From Denitromonas sp. (lineage in GTDB: Bacteria; Pseudomonadota; Gammaproteobacteria; Burkholderiales; Rhodocyclaceae), in NCBI RefSeq assembly GCF_034676725.1, contig NZ_JAUCBR010000004.1, positions 3,624,001 through 3,688,000 of the forward strand: a stretch of DNA of 64,000 bases. Reading direction: 5' to 3'. A model generated the notes under the pieces. That model had not been told where the DNA came from. It was given only the letters and a program-made list of their open reading frames with translations, and ran no database searches. Below, piece by piece: positions 17,112-24,899 of this stretch. Position 1 is the stretch's first letter, and every line of letters starts with the position of its first letter. Made by a program: the position numbers and the translations under genes.

Positions 17112-20048
17112 TCAATGGCCAATCGAAAAACTGAACCGGGCGCCCTCGCCAGGGGCCGATTCGGCACGGATCTGGCCGCCGTGGCGCTGGATGATGCGCG
17201 CTACGGTCGCCAGCCCGATCCCCGAGCCGGCGTACTCAGTGCCGACATGGAGCCGGTTGAAGGGCTGGAAAAGCTTGTCGACATAGGCCATGTCGAAGCC
17301 GATGCCGTTGTCTGCCACGCAGAACATCACCTCCTCATCCTCGCGGATCGCGTAGAACGCGATGTGCGTCTGCGGCTGCCCGGCGCCGAACTTCCAGGCA
17401 TTGCGCAGCAGGTTCTCGAGGACGACGCGCATCAGTGCCCGGTCGGCGTGGGCGGTGAGGCCGGGCGTAATGTCGGCGACGACGATTCGTGTCGGGGTCT
17501 CCTGCTGCATCTCGGTGAGCAGCTCGCCAACCATCCGGCTGAGGTCGATGTTTTCCCGGCGCAAGGTCATGCGGGTCAGGCGTGCCAGTTCGATCAGGTC
17601 GTCGATGAGGTGCGCCATGCGCAGGGTGGCGGCGCGGATGCGTTCGAGATAGGCGCGACTGGTCGGGTCGAGGCGGTCGGCGAGATCTTCCTGGAGAATG
17701 CTGGAGAAGCCCTCGATGGCGCGCAGGGGCGCGCGCAAGTCGTGCGAGACCGAGTAGGAAAACGCCTCCAGCTCGCGGTTGGAGGCTTCGAGTTCGGCGG
17801 TGCGCGCACGTACCCGGGCCTCGAGTTCCTTGTTGACGTTCTTGAGGGTCAGCTCGGCCACCTTGCGGGTGGTGATGTCGTCGAGCGAGCCCATGATGCC
17901 GGCCTCGCCGCCGCTCATGCGCCGCGCGTGCGCCTCCAGCCAGCGCACCTCGCCCTCGGTGGTGCGGATGCGCAGCTCCTTGACTTCATCCTGGTCAGTG
18001 CCGGCCTTGAGCTGCTCGAACAGCTCGCGGGCACGGCCGCGGTCGTCGGGGTGCAGAAAGCTCGCCAGCGGCTGACCCAGGCTGGCGTCCACCGGGTGGC
18101 CGGAGATCTGCGTCCATGCCGGGTTGAGGAAAGTGAATACGCCGACCAGGTCGGTCTGGAAGATCACTTCGTTGACCGATTCGACCACCTCCTGGTAACG
18201 GGTGCGGCTCTCCTGCAGCGCCCGCTCCGCCAGTACCCGGTCGGAGATGTCGCGGATGACACGCAAGGTGGCCGGCCCGCCGTCGAAATCGACCACGACC
18301 CCGGTGGACTCCACGTCCACGGTCCGGCCGCCGAGCCCGGCAAAGCGGTATTGTGTGCGCGGCAGGACCTGGCCGGCCGCCAGGCGCCCGTCGGCAGGCG
18401 CGGCAGGGCGGCTGGGGAAGAAACGGCTCAAGGGGGTGTCGAGCACGATGTTCGGTGCCGCGGCGTCGAAGATGCGGGTTGCCGCCGCGTTGGCAAACAG
18501 GATGCGGTCGTCGCGATGCACGATGATGCCGTCGGGCGACACATCGACGAGCCGTCGGTAGCGGCTCTCGGCGGCGCGTCGCTCGCGTTGCGCCACGATG
18601 CGCGCGGTGATGTCCTCGACGATGGTGATGAAGCCCTTCAGGGCTCGCTGCTCGTCGCGCAGCGCGCGGACCGTGATGTTGGCCCAGACCGTGTGCCCGT
18701 CCTTGTGGATGTAGCGCTTTTCACGATGGTGCGACGAGATGGTGCTGGTCAGGAAGGCTCGGTACGCGCGGTCGTCGGCCGCCCGGTCGTCGGGGTGGGT
18801 GAAGGTGCGGAAGTCCCGCCCGAGCAGTTGAGCTTTCGGGTAGCCGAGCATGTGCGCGAAGGCGTCGTTCACCCCTTGACGGCGCCCGGATGCGTCGACG
18901 GTGATGATGCCCACCGGTGCATGCTCGAAGGTGTTGCGGTAGCGCGCCTCGCTGTCGGCCAGCGCCAGCTGGGTGCCGCGCTCGATGGTGATGTCGCGGG
19001 CCACGCCGCGGTAGCCCGAGAAGCGTCCGGCGTCGTCGAAGATCGGCCGGCCGCTGACGCTGAACCACAAGGTGTTGCCGTCCGTCATCTTGCGTGCGTA
19101 GACAAAGTCGGTGAACGTCTCGTGCTGCTCGCAGGCACGCACATGGTCGCGCCATTCCGGCTCGGTGCCGCTGGCGCCGGCCAGCGCCCAGCGGGTCTTG
19201 CCGAGTACGCTCTTCGGTTCGAGGGTGGCGCTGTTGCGGGGGCTGGTGACCAGTTGCGTGAAGCGGAACTGGGCGTCCTGCTCCCAGAACCAGTCGAACG
19301 AGCCCTCGACCACGGTGCGGAAGCGCTCTTCGCTCGCTCGCAGGTCCTGCTCGGCAACGATGCGCAGGGTGAGGTCGCGACCGACGCCACGATAGCCCTG
19401 GAACGCGCCATGGCTGAACTGGGGCTTGCCGACGAACTCCAGGTGGCGGACCTGGCCGGCCAGGTCGTGGCGTGTCAGCAGCAAGGTGAACGGTTCGTGG
19501 CGCTCGAGGCGCTGCCGGTGGTCCGACCAGCGGCCGGCGTCCATGTTCAGGCTGGGCAGGGTCCACAGGTGCTCGCCGAGGAACTCGGCACTGTCCATGT
19601 TGGCCATGCTGCGCATGCCTTCGCTCATCAGCGTGAAGCGATGGTCGGCATCGGTCTCCCATAGCCAGTCGCTCGACAGTTCGACGAAATCCATCAGCCG
19701 TCGCTGGTTGTACTCGGTGACTGCGGTGGCCCGTCGCGCGAAGTCGATGGCAAAGCGGTAGGTGCGAATCGAGCGCGCCGCCATGACCAGCGCGACAACG
19801 AGCGCCACCCCCAGCACCAGCGCGCCGAGCCAGGCCGATGGGCCGGTGGTTTCGGGAAGGGCGGCTGCGGCGGCCGCGGCGTGAGCCCCGGTATCGACCG
19901 GTTCGGCCGAGCGTGCCATCCACCACTGGCCGGTCAGCACCAGCAGGGCCACCAGCGCCAGCGCGGCCAGCGCGACGGAGCGCTGCAGCAGCCGTCTGGC
20001 GGCAGAGGCCGGGTGGTCGAGCTCGGCGTTGCGGTTGTCTGTGTCCAT
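17112..20048 (-). CDS. Membrane sensor histidine kinase with five PAS domains
   Basis: From ATG 20048 the protein has 978 residues. Two N-terminal transmembrane helices (ALAALALVALLVLTGQWW and WLGALVLGVALVVALVMAA) flank a short periplasmic loop. Five PAS/PAC units follow at about 115-230, 240-365, 370-490, 495-610 and 615-735, then a coiled coil (VNKELEARVRARTAELEASN). HisKA has the phosphoacceptor in SYSVSHDLRAPLRAIEGF, and the ATPase domain has N box LENLLRNAWKFG, DNGIGF and GSGIGLATVARIIQRHGG. No response regulator is adjacent, so it is an orphan kinase here. No haem or flavin ligand signature was obvious to me. A longer frame to 20222 is unlikely. Confidence 0.92.
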   Translation of the reverse strand: MDTDNRNAELDHPASAARRLLQRSVALAALALVALLVLTGQWWMARSAEPVDTGAHAAAAAAALPETTGPSAWLGALVLGVALVVALVMAARSIRTYRFAIDFARRATAVTEYNQRRLMDFVELSSDWLWETDADHRFTLMSEGMRSMANMDSAEFLGEHLWTLPSLNMDAGRWSDHRQRLERHEPFTLLLTRHDLAGQVRHLEFVGKPQFSHGAFQGYRGVGRDLTLRIVAEQDLRASEERFRTVVEGSFDWFWEQDAQFRFTQLVTSPRNSATLEPKSVLGKTRWALAGASGTEPEWRDHVRACEQHETFTDFVYARKMTDGNTLWFSVSGRPIFDDAGRFSGYRGVARDITIERGTQLALADSEARYRNTFEHAPVGIITVDASGRRQGVNDAFAHMLGYPKAQLLGRDFRTFTHPDDRAADDRAYRAFLTSTISSHHREKRYIHKDGHTVWANITVRALRDEQRALKGFITIVEDITARIVAQRERRAAESRYRRLVDVSPDGIIVHRDDRILFANAAATRIFDAAAPNIVLDTPLSRFFPSRPAAPADGRLAAGQVLPRTQYRFAGLGGRTVDVESTGVVVDFDGGPATLRVIRDISDRVLAERALQESRTRYQEVVESVNEVIFQTDLVGVFTFLNPAWTQISGHPVDASLGQPLASFLHPDDRGRARELFEQLKAGTDQDEVKELRIRTTEGEVRWLEAHARRMSGGEAGIMGSLDDITTRKVAELTLKNVNKELEARVRARTAELEASNRELEAFSYSVSHDLRAPLRAIEGFSSILQEDLADRLDPTSRAYLERIRAATLRMAHLIDDLIELARLTRMTLRRENIDLSRMVGELLTEMQQETPTRIVVADITPGLTAHADRALMRVVLENLLRNAWKFGAGQPQTHIAFYAIREDEEVMFCVADNGIGFDMAYVDKLFQPFNRLHVGTEYAGSGIGLATVARIIQRHGGQIRAESAPGEGARFSFSIGH

Positions 20049-20240
20049 GTCGGGTGTGGCCCGGCTACGGTGTTCTGGGGGCGATAAGGCATGATACGCG
20101 CAACCACCGGCCGGCCCGAGGATGCGGATGTATCGCCTGCGCGCGGGTAAAATCGGCCGAGGGCGCGCCTCAGCCAAGCCACTTGCCATGTTCACATGAA
20201 GCGCCGCCCGGACCAACCACACATTCCACGGAGTTGTCTC

Positions 20241-20807
20241 ATGAATTCATCCGCTGGCCATGGCGCCGGGGCGCCGTCGCCCTGGGTTGTCCGTTTTGGC
20301 GCGTTGTTGCCGGCCGGGGCGGCGGTGCTCGATCTGGCCTGCGGCCGGGGGCGACATGCGCGCTGGCTGGCCTCGCGCGGTTGCCGGGTGATCGCGGCCG
20401 ATCGTGATGCGGACGCAGTGGCGTCCCTGGCCGGGCTGGACGGTGTGACTGGCCGGGTGGTCGACCTGGAGTCGGGCGCGCCATGGCCGTGGGATGCCGC
20501 CGCCTTTGATGCCGTGGTGGTCACGAACTACCTGTACCGGCCCGCCTTCGATCAGCTGTGTGCCTTGTTGCGCCCGGGGGGCGTGCTGATCTACGAAACC
20601 TTCATGATCGGCAACGCGGCGTTCGGCAAGCCCAGCAATCCGGACTTTTTGCTGGCGCCGGGCGAACTGTTGGCGCGAACGGCCGATGATTTCACCGTGA
20701 TTGCCTTTGAACAGGGCGAAGTGGCGCGACCTGCGCCGGCCATGATCCAGCGCATTTGCGCGCGCAAGGGCGGCGCGCCGGGGCGCTTGCCCGATGCCTC
20801 AGCCTGA
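20241..20807 (+). CDS. SAM-dependent methyltransferase (class I)
   Basis: A 188-residue protein starting at ATG 20241, behind CACGGAG. Motif I is VLDLACGRGRHARWLASRG; CRVIAADRDADAV follows as the acidic SAM-binding loop, and FDAVVVTNYLYRP is motif IV. GGVLIYETFMIGN is typical of YcgJ/TehB-like small methyltransferases. The substrate cannot be told. It is divergent from the sensor kinase (192-base gap with no gene) and its last bases overlap the 3' end of mnmH on the other strand. Confidence 0.82.
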   Translation: MNSSAGHGAGAPSPWVVRFGALLPAGAAVLDLACGRGRHARWLASRGCRVIAADRDADAVASLAGLDGVTGRVVDLESGAPWPWDAAAFDAVVVTNYLYRPAFDQLCALLRPGGVLIYETFMIGNAAFGKPSNPDFLLAPGELLARTADDFTVIAFEQGEVARPAPAMIQRICARKGGAPGRLPDASA

Positions 20808-21866
20808 CACCTCGGCCTGCGGCCGGGTGGCGAGGATGGCCTCGGCGATGGCCGCAATGCCGGCCGGCGACAGATCATCTGCCGGAACGCGGATGGCCTC
20901 GCCGAAGCGCTGGTAGTTGCCGTTCTGCGAACGCTTGTAGAGCGGGTCGTAGTGCTGGTCGATCAGTTCGGTGAACAGTGCAGGCAAGTCGTGCGCGGCG
21001 GCATAGCCCTGCCAGCGTTCGAGTGTGTCTTTCGAGACGATGCGGTTCAGGCAGCCGAGCTTGAACTGCAGGTCGGCCACGTCGTCGCCCAGGTAGGCGT
21101 AGTCGCGCAGGAGGAAGTCGATCCGGGCCTCGCGGGTGGCATCGATGGCGATGCACGGCGCGGCGCGCATTGCCTCGATCAGGGCGGTGGGGACATGCAC
21201 CCGGCCGATCTTGCGGCTTTCGGCCTCGACATACACCGGGCGCGCTGGGCTGAAACGGCTCAGGGCGGCGTAAATGGCGGTCTCGAAGTGCTTTTGCGTC
21301 GGCTGCGCGATACCGGGCAGCGCCCCCAGCACCGAGCCCTTGTGTGACGCCAGGCCCTCGAGGTCGAGCATCTGCGCCCCGGCGGCGGCCAGCGCTTCGA
21401 GAATGCGTGTCTTGGCGCTGCCGGTGGGGCCGCAGATGATGCGGAAGTCGAATGTGGTCGGCCGGGTGTCGAGGGCATCGATCACCAGGCGGCGGAAGTT
21501 CTTGTAACCGCCTTCGAGCTGGCAGGCGTCCCAGCCGACCATGCGCAGCCAGGTCACGAAGGCCCCGCTGCGCTGCCCGCCGCGCCAGCAATACACCAGC
21601 GGTCGCCAGTGTTTGGGTTTGTCCTGAAAGTGCGCGTGCAGATGGCGGGCCAGGTTCTCGGCCACCAGCGCGCCGCCAATGCGCCGCGCTTCGAAGGGCG
21701 AGACCTGCTTGTAGATGGTGCCCACGCGGGCGCGCTGTTCGTCGTCCAGCACCGGCATGTTCACCGCGCCGGGGATATGATCGTCCGCGAACTCGGCCGG
21801 CGAGCGCACATCGATGATCTCGTCAAACTCGGAAAGCTGTGCTACGGTCGCGCTGCCTTTTTTCAT
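20799..21866 (-). CDS. mnmH: tRNA 2-selenouridine synthase
   Basis: MnmH (SelU/YbbB) replaces sulfur by selenium in 2-thiouridine at the wobble position of some tRNAs, using selenophosphate made by SelD. The 355 residues begin with a rhodanese domain whose active Cys lies in LVYCWRGGQRSGAF (about residue 93). A P-loop domain follows (CGPTGSAKTRILEAL, about residue 143). ATG 21866 gives the expected N-terminus; ATG 21872 (MVMKKG) is an alternative. Divergent selD starts only 45 bases away. The frame stays open far upstream, but that part is antisense to selD. Confidence 0.95.
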   Translation of the reverse strand: MKKGSATVAQLSEFDEIIDVRSPAEFADDHIPGAVNMPVLDDEQRARVGTIYKQVSPFEARRIGGALVAENLARHLHAHFQDKPKHWRPLVYCWRGGQRSGAFVTWLRMVGWDACQLEGGYKNFRRLVIDALDTRPTTFDFRIICGPTGSAKTRILEALAAAGAQMLDLEGLASHKGSVLGALPGIAQPTQKHFETAIYAALSRFSPARPVYVEAESRKIGRVHVPTALIEAMRAAPCIAIDATREARIDFLLRDYAYLGDDVADLQFKLGCLNRIVSKDTLERWQGYAAAHDLPALFTELIDQHYDPLYKRSQNGNYQRFGEAIRVPADDLSPAGIAAIAEAILATRPQAEVSG

Positions 21867-21911
21867 TACCATCCTGTACTGGCGCCGTTCGCGCGCCTCT
21901 GTGTGCTCATC

Positions 21912-22952
21912 ATGACTGCTGTTCGTTTGACCGAATTTTCCCACGGCGGTGGCTGCGGCTGCAAAATTGCGCCCGCCGTGCTGTCCGACATCCTCGCGCG
22001 CTCGCCGATCGGTGTCATGCCGCCCGAGCTGCTGGTGGGCAACGCTTCGTCCGACGATGCGGCAGTGTATCGGCTCAACGACCAGCAGGCGATCGTCGCC
22101 ACCACCGATTTCTTTACCCCGATCGTCGACGACCCCACCGATTTTGGCCGCATCGCCGCCACCAACGCCATCAGCGACATCTACGCCATGGGCGCGACGC
22201 CGATCATGGCGCTGGCGATCGTCGGCATGCCGCTCGACAAACTCGCGCCTGAAGTGATCGGCCAGATTCTTGAAGGCGGCGCCAGTGTGTGCCGCGAGGC
22301 GGGCATTCCGATTGCCGGCGGGCACTCCATCGATGTGCTCGAACCCATCTACGGGCTGGTGGCGCTGGGCATCGTGCACCCCGACCGCGTGTTGCGCAAC
22401 GACACCGCCCGCGCCGGCGATGTGCTGATCCTCGGCAAGCCGCTGGGCGTCGGTGTGCTCTCCGCCGCGCTCAAGAAAGGCCAACTCGACGCCGACGGCT
22501 ACGCCTGCATGATCGACACCACCACCCGTCTCAACACCCCGGGGCCGACGCTGGCTCAGATCGATGGCGTGCATGCGGTGACCGACGTGACCGGCTTCGG
22601 TCTGGCCGGGCATTTGCTGGAAATGTGTCGTGGCTCGGGCCTGGCGGCTGATGTGGCGTTTGGCGACATTCCTCTGATCGACGCCGCGGTGGGTTTTGCC
22701 CAGGCCGGTGTGGTGACCGGCGCCTCGCGCCGCAACTGGGCCGGCTATGGCAGTGATGTCCGTTTGGGCGATGGCCTCGGCGCATGGCAGCAGGCCCTGC
22801 TGACCGATCCGCAAACCAGTGGCGGCCTGCTCGTCGCCTGCGATCCGGCGTCGGTCGATCAGGTGCTCGCGGTGTTCCGTACGCAGGGCTTTGGCAGCGC
22901 GGCCGTGATTGGCCAGATGAACGCCGGCACACCGACTGTTCAGGTACGCTGA
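21912..22952 (+). CDS. selD: Selenide, water dikinase (selenophosphate synthetase)
   Basis: SelD makes monoselenophosphate from selenide and ATP, the selenium donor for MnmH and for selenocysteine synthesis. The 346-residue protein carries the N-terminal loop SHGGGCGCKIAP, with Cys15 and Lys18 equivalent to the catalytic Cys and Lys of E. coli SelD. It is therefore a Cys form that does not itself need selenocysteine. ASSDDAAVYRL, TTDFFTPIVDDP and VTDVTGFGLAGH are the AIRS-family ATP and Mg sites. Divergent pairing with mnmH supports a selenouridine trait. Confidence 0.96.
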   Translation: MTAVRLTEFSHGGGCGCKIAPAVLSDILARSPIGVMPPELLVGNASSDDAAVYRLNDQQAIVATTDFFTPIVDDPTDFGRIAATNAISDIYAMGATPIMALAIVGMPLDKLAPEVIGQILEGGASVCREAGIPIAGGHSIDVLEPIYGLVALGIVHPDRVLRNDTARAGDVLILGKPLGVGVLSAALKKGQLDADGYACMIDTTTRLNTPGPTLAQIDGVHAVTDVTGFGLAGHLLEMCRGSGLAADVAFGDIPLIDAAVGFAQAGVVTGASRRNWAGYGSDVRLGDGLGAWQQALLTDPQTSGGLLVACDPASVDQVLAVFRTQGFGSAAVIGQMNAGTPTVQVR

Positions 22953-22984
22953 AGCAAGCACCGAGCCTCACGACACACGCCGCT

Positions 22985-23008
22985 TGGTGGGTGGCTTGCC
23001 ACCCACCA
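22985..23008. terminator. Hairpin between convergent selD and the GDSL esterase gene
   Basis: GGTGGGTGGC (22986-22995) pairs with GCCACCCACC (22998-23007) between two convergent genes. No long T-run follows on either side, so a bidirectional terminator is only a reasonable guess. Confidence 0.4.
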
Positions 23009-23014
23009 CGTCGC

Positions 23015-23635
23015 TCAACGCCGCGATACCGCCGTCGGCAGCAGCGGCTTGAGCGCCGGCCACACCGTCTCCAGAATCTGCGGTTGCGCTTCCGCCGTCG
23101 GATGCACCCCGTCCGCCTGAAACAAGCGGCGGTCTTCTGCAAACCCGTCGAGCAGGAAGGGCACAAACGCCAGGTCGCGCGCCTTGGCCACCTCGGCAAA
23201 GGTGTTCTGGAACAGCCGCGTATACACCGGCCCGTAGTTCGGCGGCAGGCGCATCCCCACCAGCACCACCTTGGCGCCAGCGGCCTCGGCCGTATCGACC
23301 ATTGCCAGCAGATTGTCTCGCATCAGCTGGACGGGCAACCCGCGCAGGCCGTCGTTGGCCCCCAGCTCGATGACCACCACGTCCGGCGCATGCGCCGCCA
23401 TCGCCTGCGGCAGGCGCGCCCGGCCGCCTGCGGTGGTCTCGCCACTCACGCTGGCGTTGATCACGGTATGCTTGCCCGGCAAGGCATCGAGCTTGCGCTG
23501 CAGGTGAGCGGGCCAGGCCTGCTCTGCACGCAGGCCGAAACCGGCCGACAGGCTGTCGCCCAGTACCAGCACCGTCGCGGCTTGCGCCAATGTGGTACTC
23601 ATAACCAATAGCAAACCAATAATGGATCGAACCAT
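23015..23635 (-). CDS. Periplasmic GDSL esterase/lysophospholipase (TesA-like)
   Basis: A 206-residue SGNH hydrolase of the TesA/arylesterase group. The signal peptide MVRSIIGLLLVMSTTLAQA is followed by block I, VLVLGDSLSAGFG, with the nucleophile Ser28. ELGANDGLRG is block III, and QADGVHPTAEAQ carries the catalytic Asp and His. Likely activities are thioesterase, lysophospholipase or arylesterase in the periplasm. Its ATG (23633-23635 on +) overlaps the start of the divergent ABC ATPase gene, the same divergent pairing as tesA-ybbA of E. coli. Confidence 0.92.
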   Translation of the reverse strand: MVRSIIGLLLVMSTTLAQAATVLVLGDSLSAGFGLRAEQAWPAHLQRKLDALPGKHTVINASVSGETTAGGRARLPQAMAAHAPDVVVIELGANDGLRGLPVQLMRDNLLAMVDTAEAAGAKVVLVGMRLPPNYGPVYTRLFQNTFAEVAKARDLAFVPFLLDGFAEDRRLFQADGVHPTAEAQPQILETVWPALKPLLPTAVSRR

Positions 23636-24344
23636 GCTTTCCAACTCCGGGCCGGTGATCGAAGTGACCGGCTTGTCCAAATCAGTGCCTGCGCGCGAGG
23701 GGCAGGGCGGCGAGCTGCCCATTCTCAAAGACATCACGTTTTCCGTGCAAGCCGGCGAGTCGGTCGCCATCGTCGGTGCCTCCGGTTCCGGCAAATCCAC
23801 GCTGCTCGGGCTTGTCGCGGGGTTGGACGTGCCGACGGGCGGATCGGTTCAACTCGCCGGTCAGTCGCTGTTTGCCTTGAGCGAAGACGCCCGCGCCCAG
23901 TTGCGTGGAGCCCAGATGGGTTTCGTGTTCCAGTCCTTCCAGCTCCTGCCGGCACTCACCGCGCTCGACAACGTCATGCTGCCGCTGGAACTGGCCGGGC
24001 AACCCAAGGCCGAAGCCACGGCCCGCGACTGGCTCAAACGCGTCGGCCTCGAAGGGCGCACGGGTCACTATCCCAAACACCTCTCCGGTGGTGAACAACA
24101 GCGCGTCGCACTCGCCCGCGCCTTCGCCCCGTCACCGGCCGTGCTGCTGGCCGACGAGCCGACCGGCAACCTTGATGCCGAAACCGGCGCGGCGATCATC
24201 GAACTGATTTTCGAACTCAACCGGGAACGTGGCACCACGCTGATTCTCGTGACGCACGATGACGCGCTGGCCTCGCGCTGCGACCGGGTGCTGCATATGC
24301 AGGGTGGGGTGTTGAGTGAAGCGGGGGTGTCGGCTGAGCTTTAG
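23634..24344 (+). CDS. ABC transporter ATP-binding protein (YbbA/LolD-like)
   Basis: A 236-residue ABC ATPase of the MacB/LolD/YbbA group. Walker A is IVGASGSGKSTLLGLVAG, the signature is HLSGGEQQRVALARAF, and Walker B is AVLLADEPTGNLD; the H-loop is LVTHDD. Family members normally pair with an FtsX-like permease (YbbP). None follows here: the next 90 bases lack a gene and the next frames run on the opposite strand. Upstream in-frame starts at 23592 and 23622 exist. I prefer ATG 23634, which overlaps the divergent esterase start codon. Confidence 0.9.
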   Translation: MLSNSGPVIEVTGLSKSVPAREGQGGELPILKDITFSVQAGESVAIVGASGSGKSTLLGLVAGLDVPTGGSVQLAGQSLFALSEDARAQLRGAQMGFVFQSFQLLPALTALDNVMLPLELAGQPKAEATARDWLKRVGLEGRTGHYPKHLSGGEQQRVALARAFAPSPAVLLADEPTGNLDAETGAAIIELIFELNRERGTTLILVTHDDALASRCDRVLHMQGGVLSEAGVSAEL

Positions 24345-24433
24345 GTCACGGTCACGGCCGATGACCACCATAGGGGGCGCTCTGCCAAATGGAGCATCTC
24401 AGCGAGAAGTGAGATTTTTGGAGTTCTTCAGCA

Positions 24434-24673
24434 TCATAGACGCTCGATTTCTGACTGAAGCACCTCAATATCAATGCCGAGGCTCGTTTCAACAACGAAT
24501 TTCGGTTCTGGTTGCAAGGCGATGATTGTCACCAATTCGCCAACCGCTCCTGTATGAGAGCCAGCGACAACGCTGACAGTATCTCGATGAGAGAACCAAA
24601 CGCCCGCAATAGGCGTTTGATCGAGAAATGCTTGGCCGAGCTTTGAGCCATCAATGCATGTGCTGATGTCGTC
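24434..24673 (-). pseudogene. Open frame without a standard start, probable gene remnant
   Basis: The minus-strand frame from 24673 to the stop at 24434-24436 encodes 79 protein-like residues, including LGQAFLDQTPIAGVWFSHRD, TVSVVAGSHTGAVGELVTII and FVVETSLGIDIEVLQSEIERL. It begins right at the stop of the preceding small gene and contains no in-frame ATG, GTG or TTG near its 5' end; only an ATT at 24655 would give a 73-residue protein. The DTVSVVAGSHTGAVGELV stretch looks like a KOW/SH3-type beta-barrel turn. It is either a decapitated small gene or uses a rare start. The segment is visibly AT-richer than its surroundings. The rest of 24345-24433 shows nothing. Confidence 0.45.
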
Positions 24674-24899
24674 AAACTAGCTGGACGTCCGCAGGCAGGG
24701 CGCTGAAGCCTTCAGTACCGTCTGCGAACGAAAGCCAAAGGTAGCCATGAGGCAGGAGCTTTCGGATTTCGACGATGCAGCCCTTTTGATCTAGAAGTCG
24801 GCGCTGGTCCTCTGCAGGCAGGTCGTGCAAGAGCCAATCTGGGATGCGTGTTACTTGAACTCGCCTGCCTGGTTGAAAGGCGCTCCTCTCGACTGTCAT
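24672..24899 (-). CDS. Small hypothetical protein coupled to hpnE
   Basis: A 75-residue protein starting at ATG 24899, overlapping the hpnE stop as ATGA. Visible text includes FQPGRRVQVTRIPDWLLHDL, QRRLLDQKGCIVEIRKLLPH and LWLSFADGTEGFSALPADV. The pattern of short beta strands suggests an SH3/KOW-like barrel, but I do not recognise the family. AT-richer codon use than hpnE suggests separate origin despite the tight overlap. It may belong with the headless frame that follows at once. Confidence 0.55.
   Translation of the reverse strand: MTVERSAFQPGRRVQVTRIPDWLLHDLPAEDQRRLLDQKGCIVEIRKLLPHGYLWLSFADGTEGFSALPADVQLV

Noticed and set aside
17094..19664. Long plus-strand frame opposite the PAS histidine kinase
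   Set aside because: The minus strand has recognisable PAS, HisKA and ATPase motifs. The plus frame has none and is a codon-bias shadow.
21912..22000. Possible selenocysteine codon in selD
   Set aside because: The catalytic loop reads GGGCGCK with TGC codons. There is no in-frame TGA, so no SECIS element is needed.
21867..22961. Upstream extension of the mnmH frame through selD on the minus strand
   Set aside because: The frame stays open, but the region is clearly selD on the other strand, and MnmH homologues start near 21866.
24316..24525. 69-residue plus-strand frame after the ABC ATPase, considered as the missing permease
   Set aside because: It has no membrane segments and no FtsX-like motifs, and it overlaps the more protein-like minus-strand frame.
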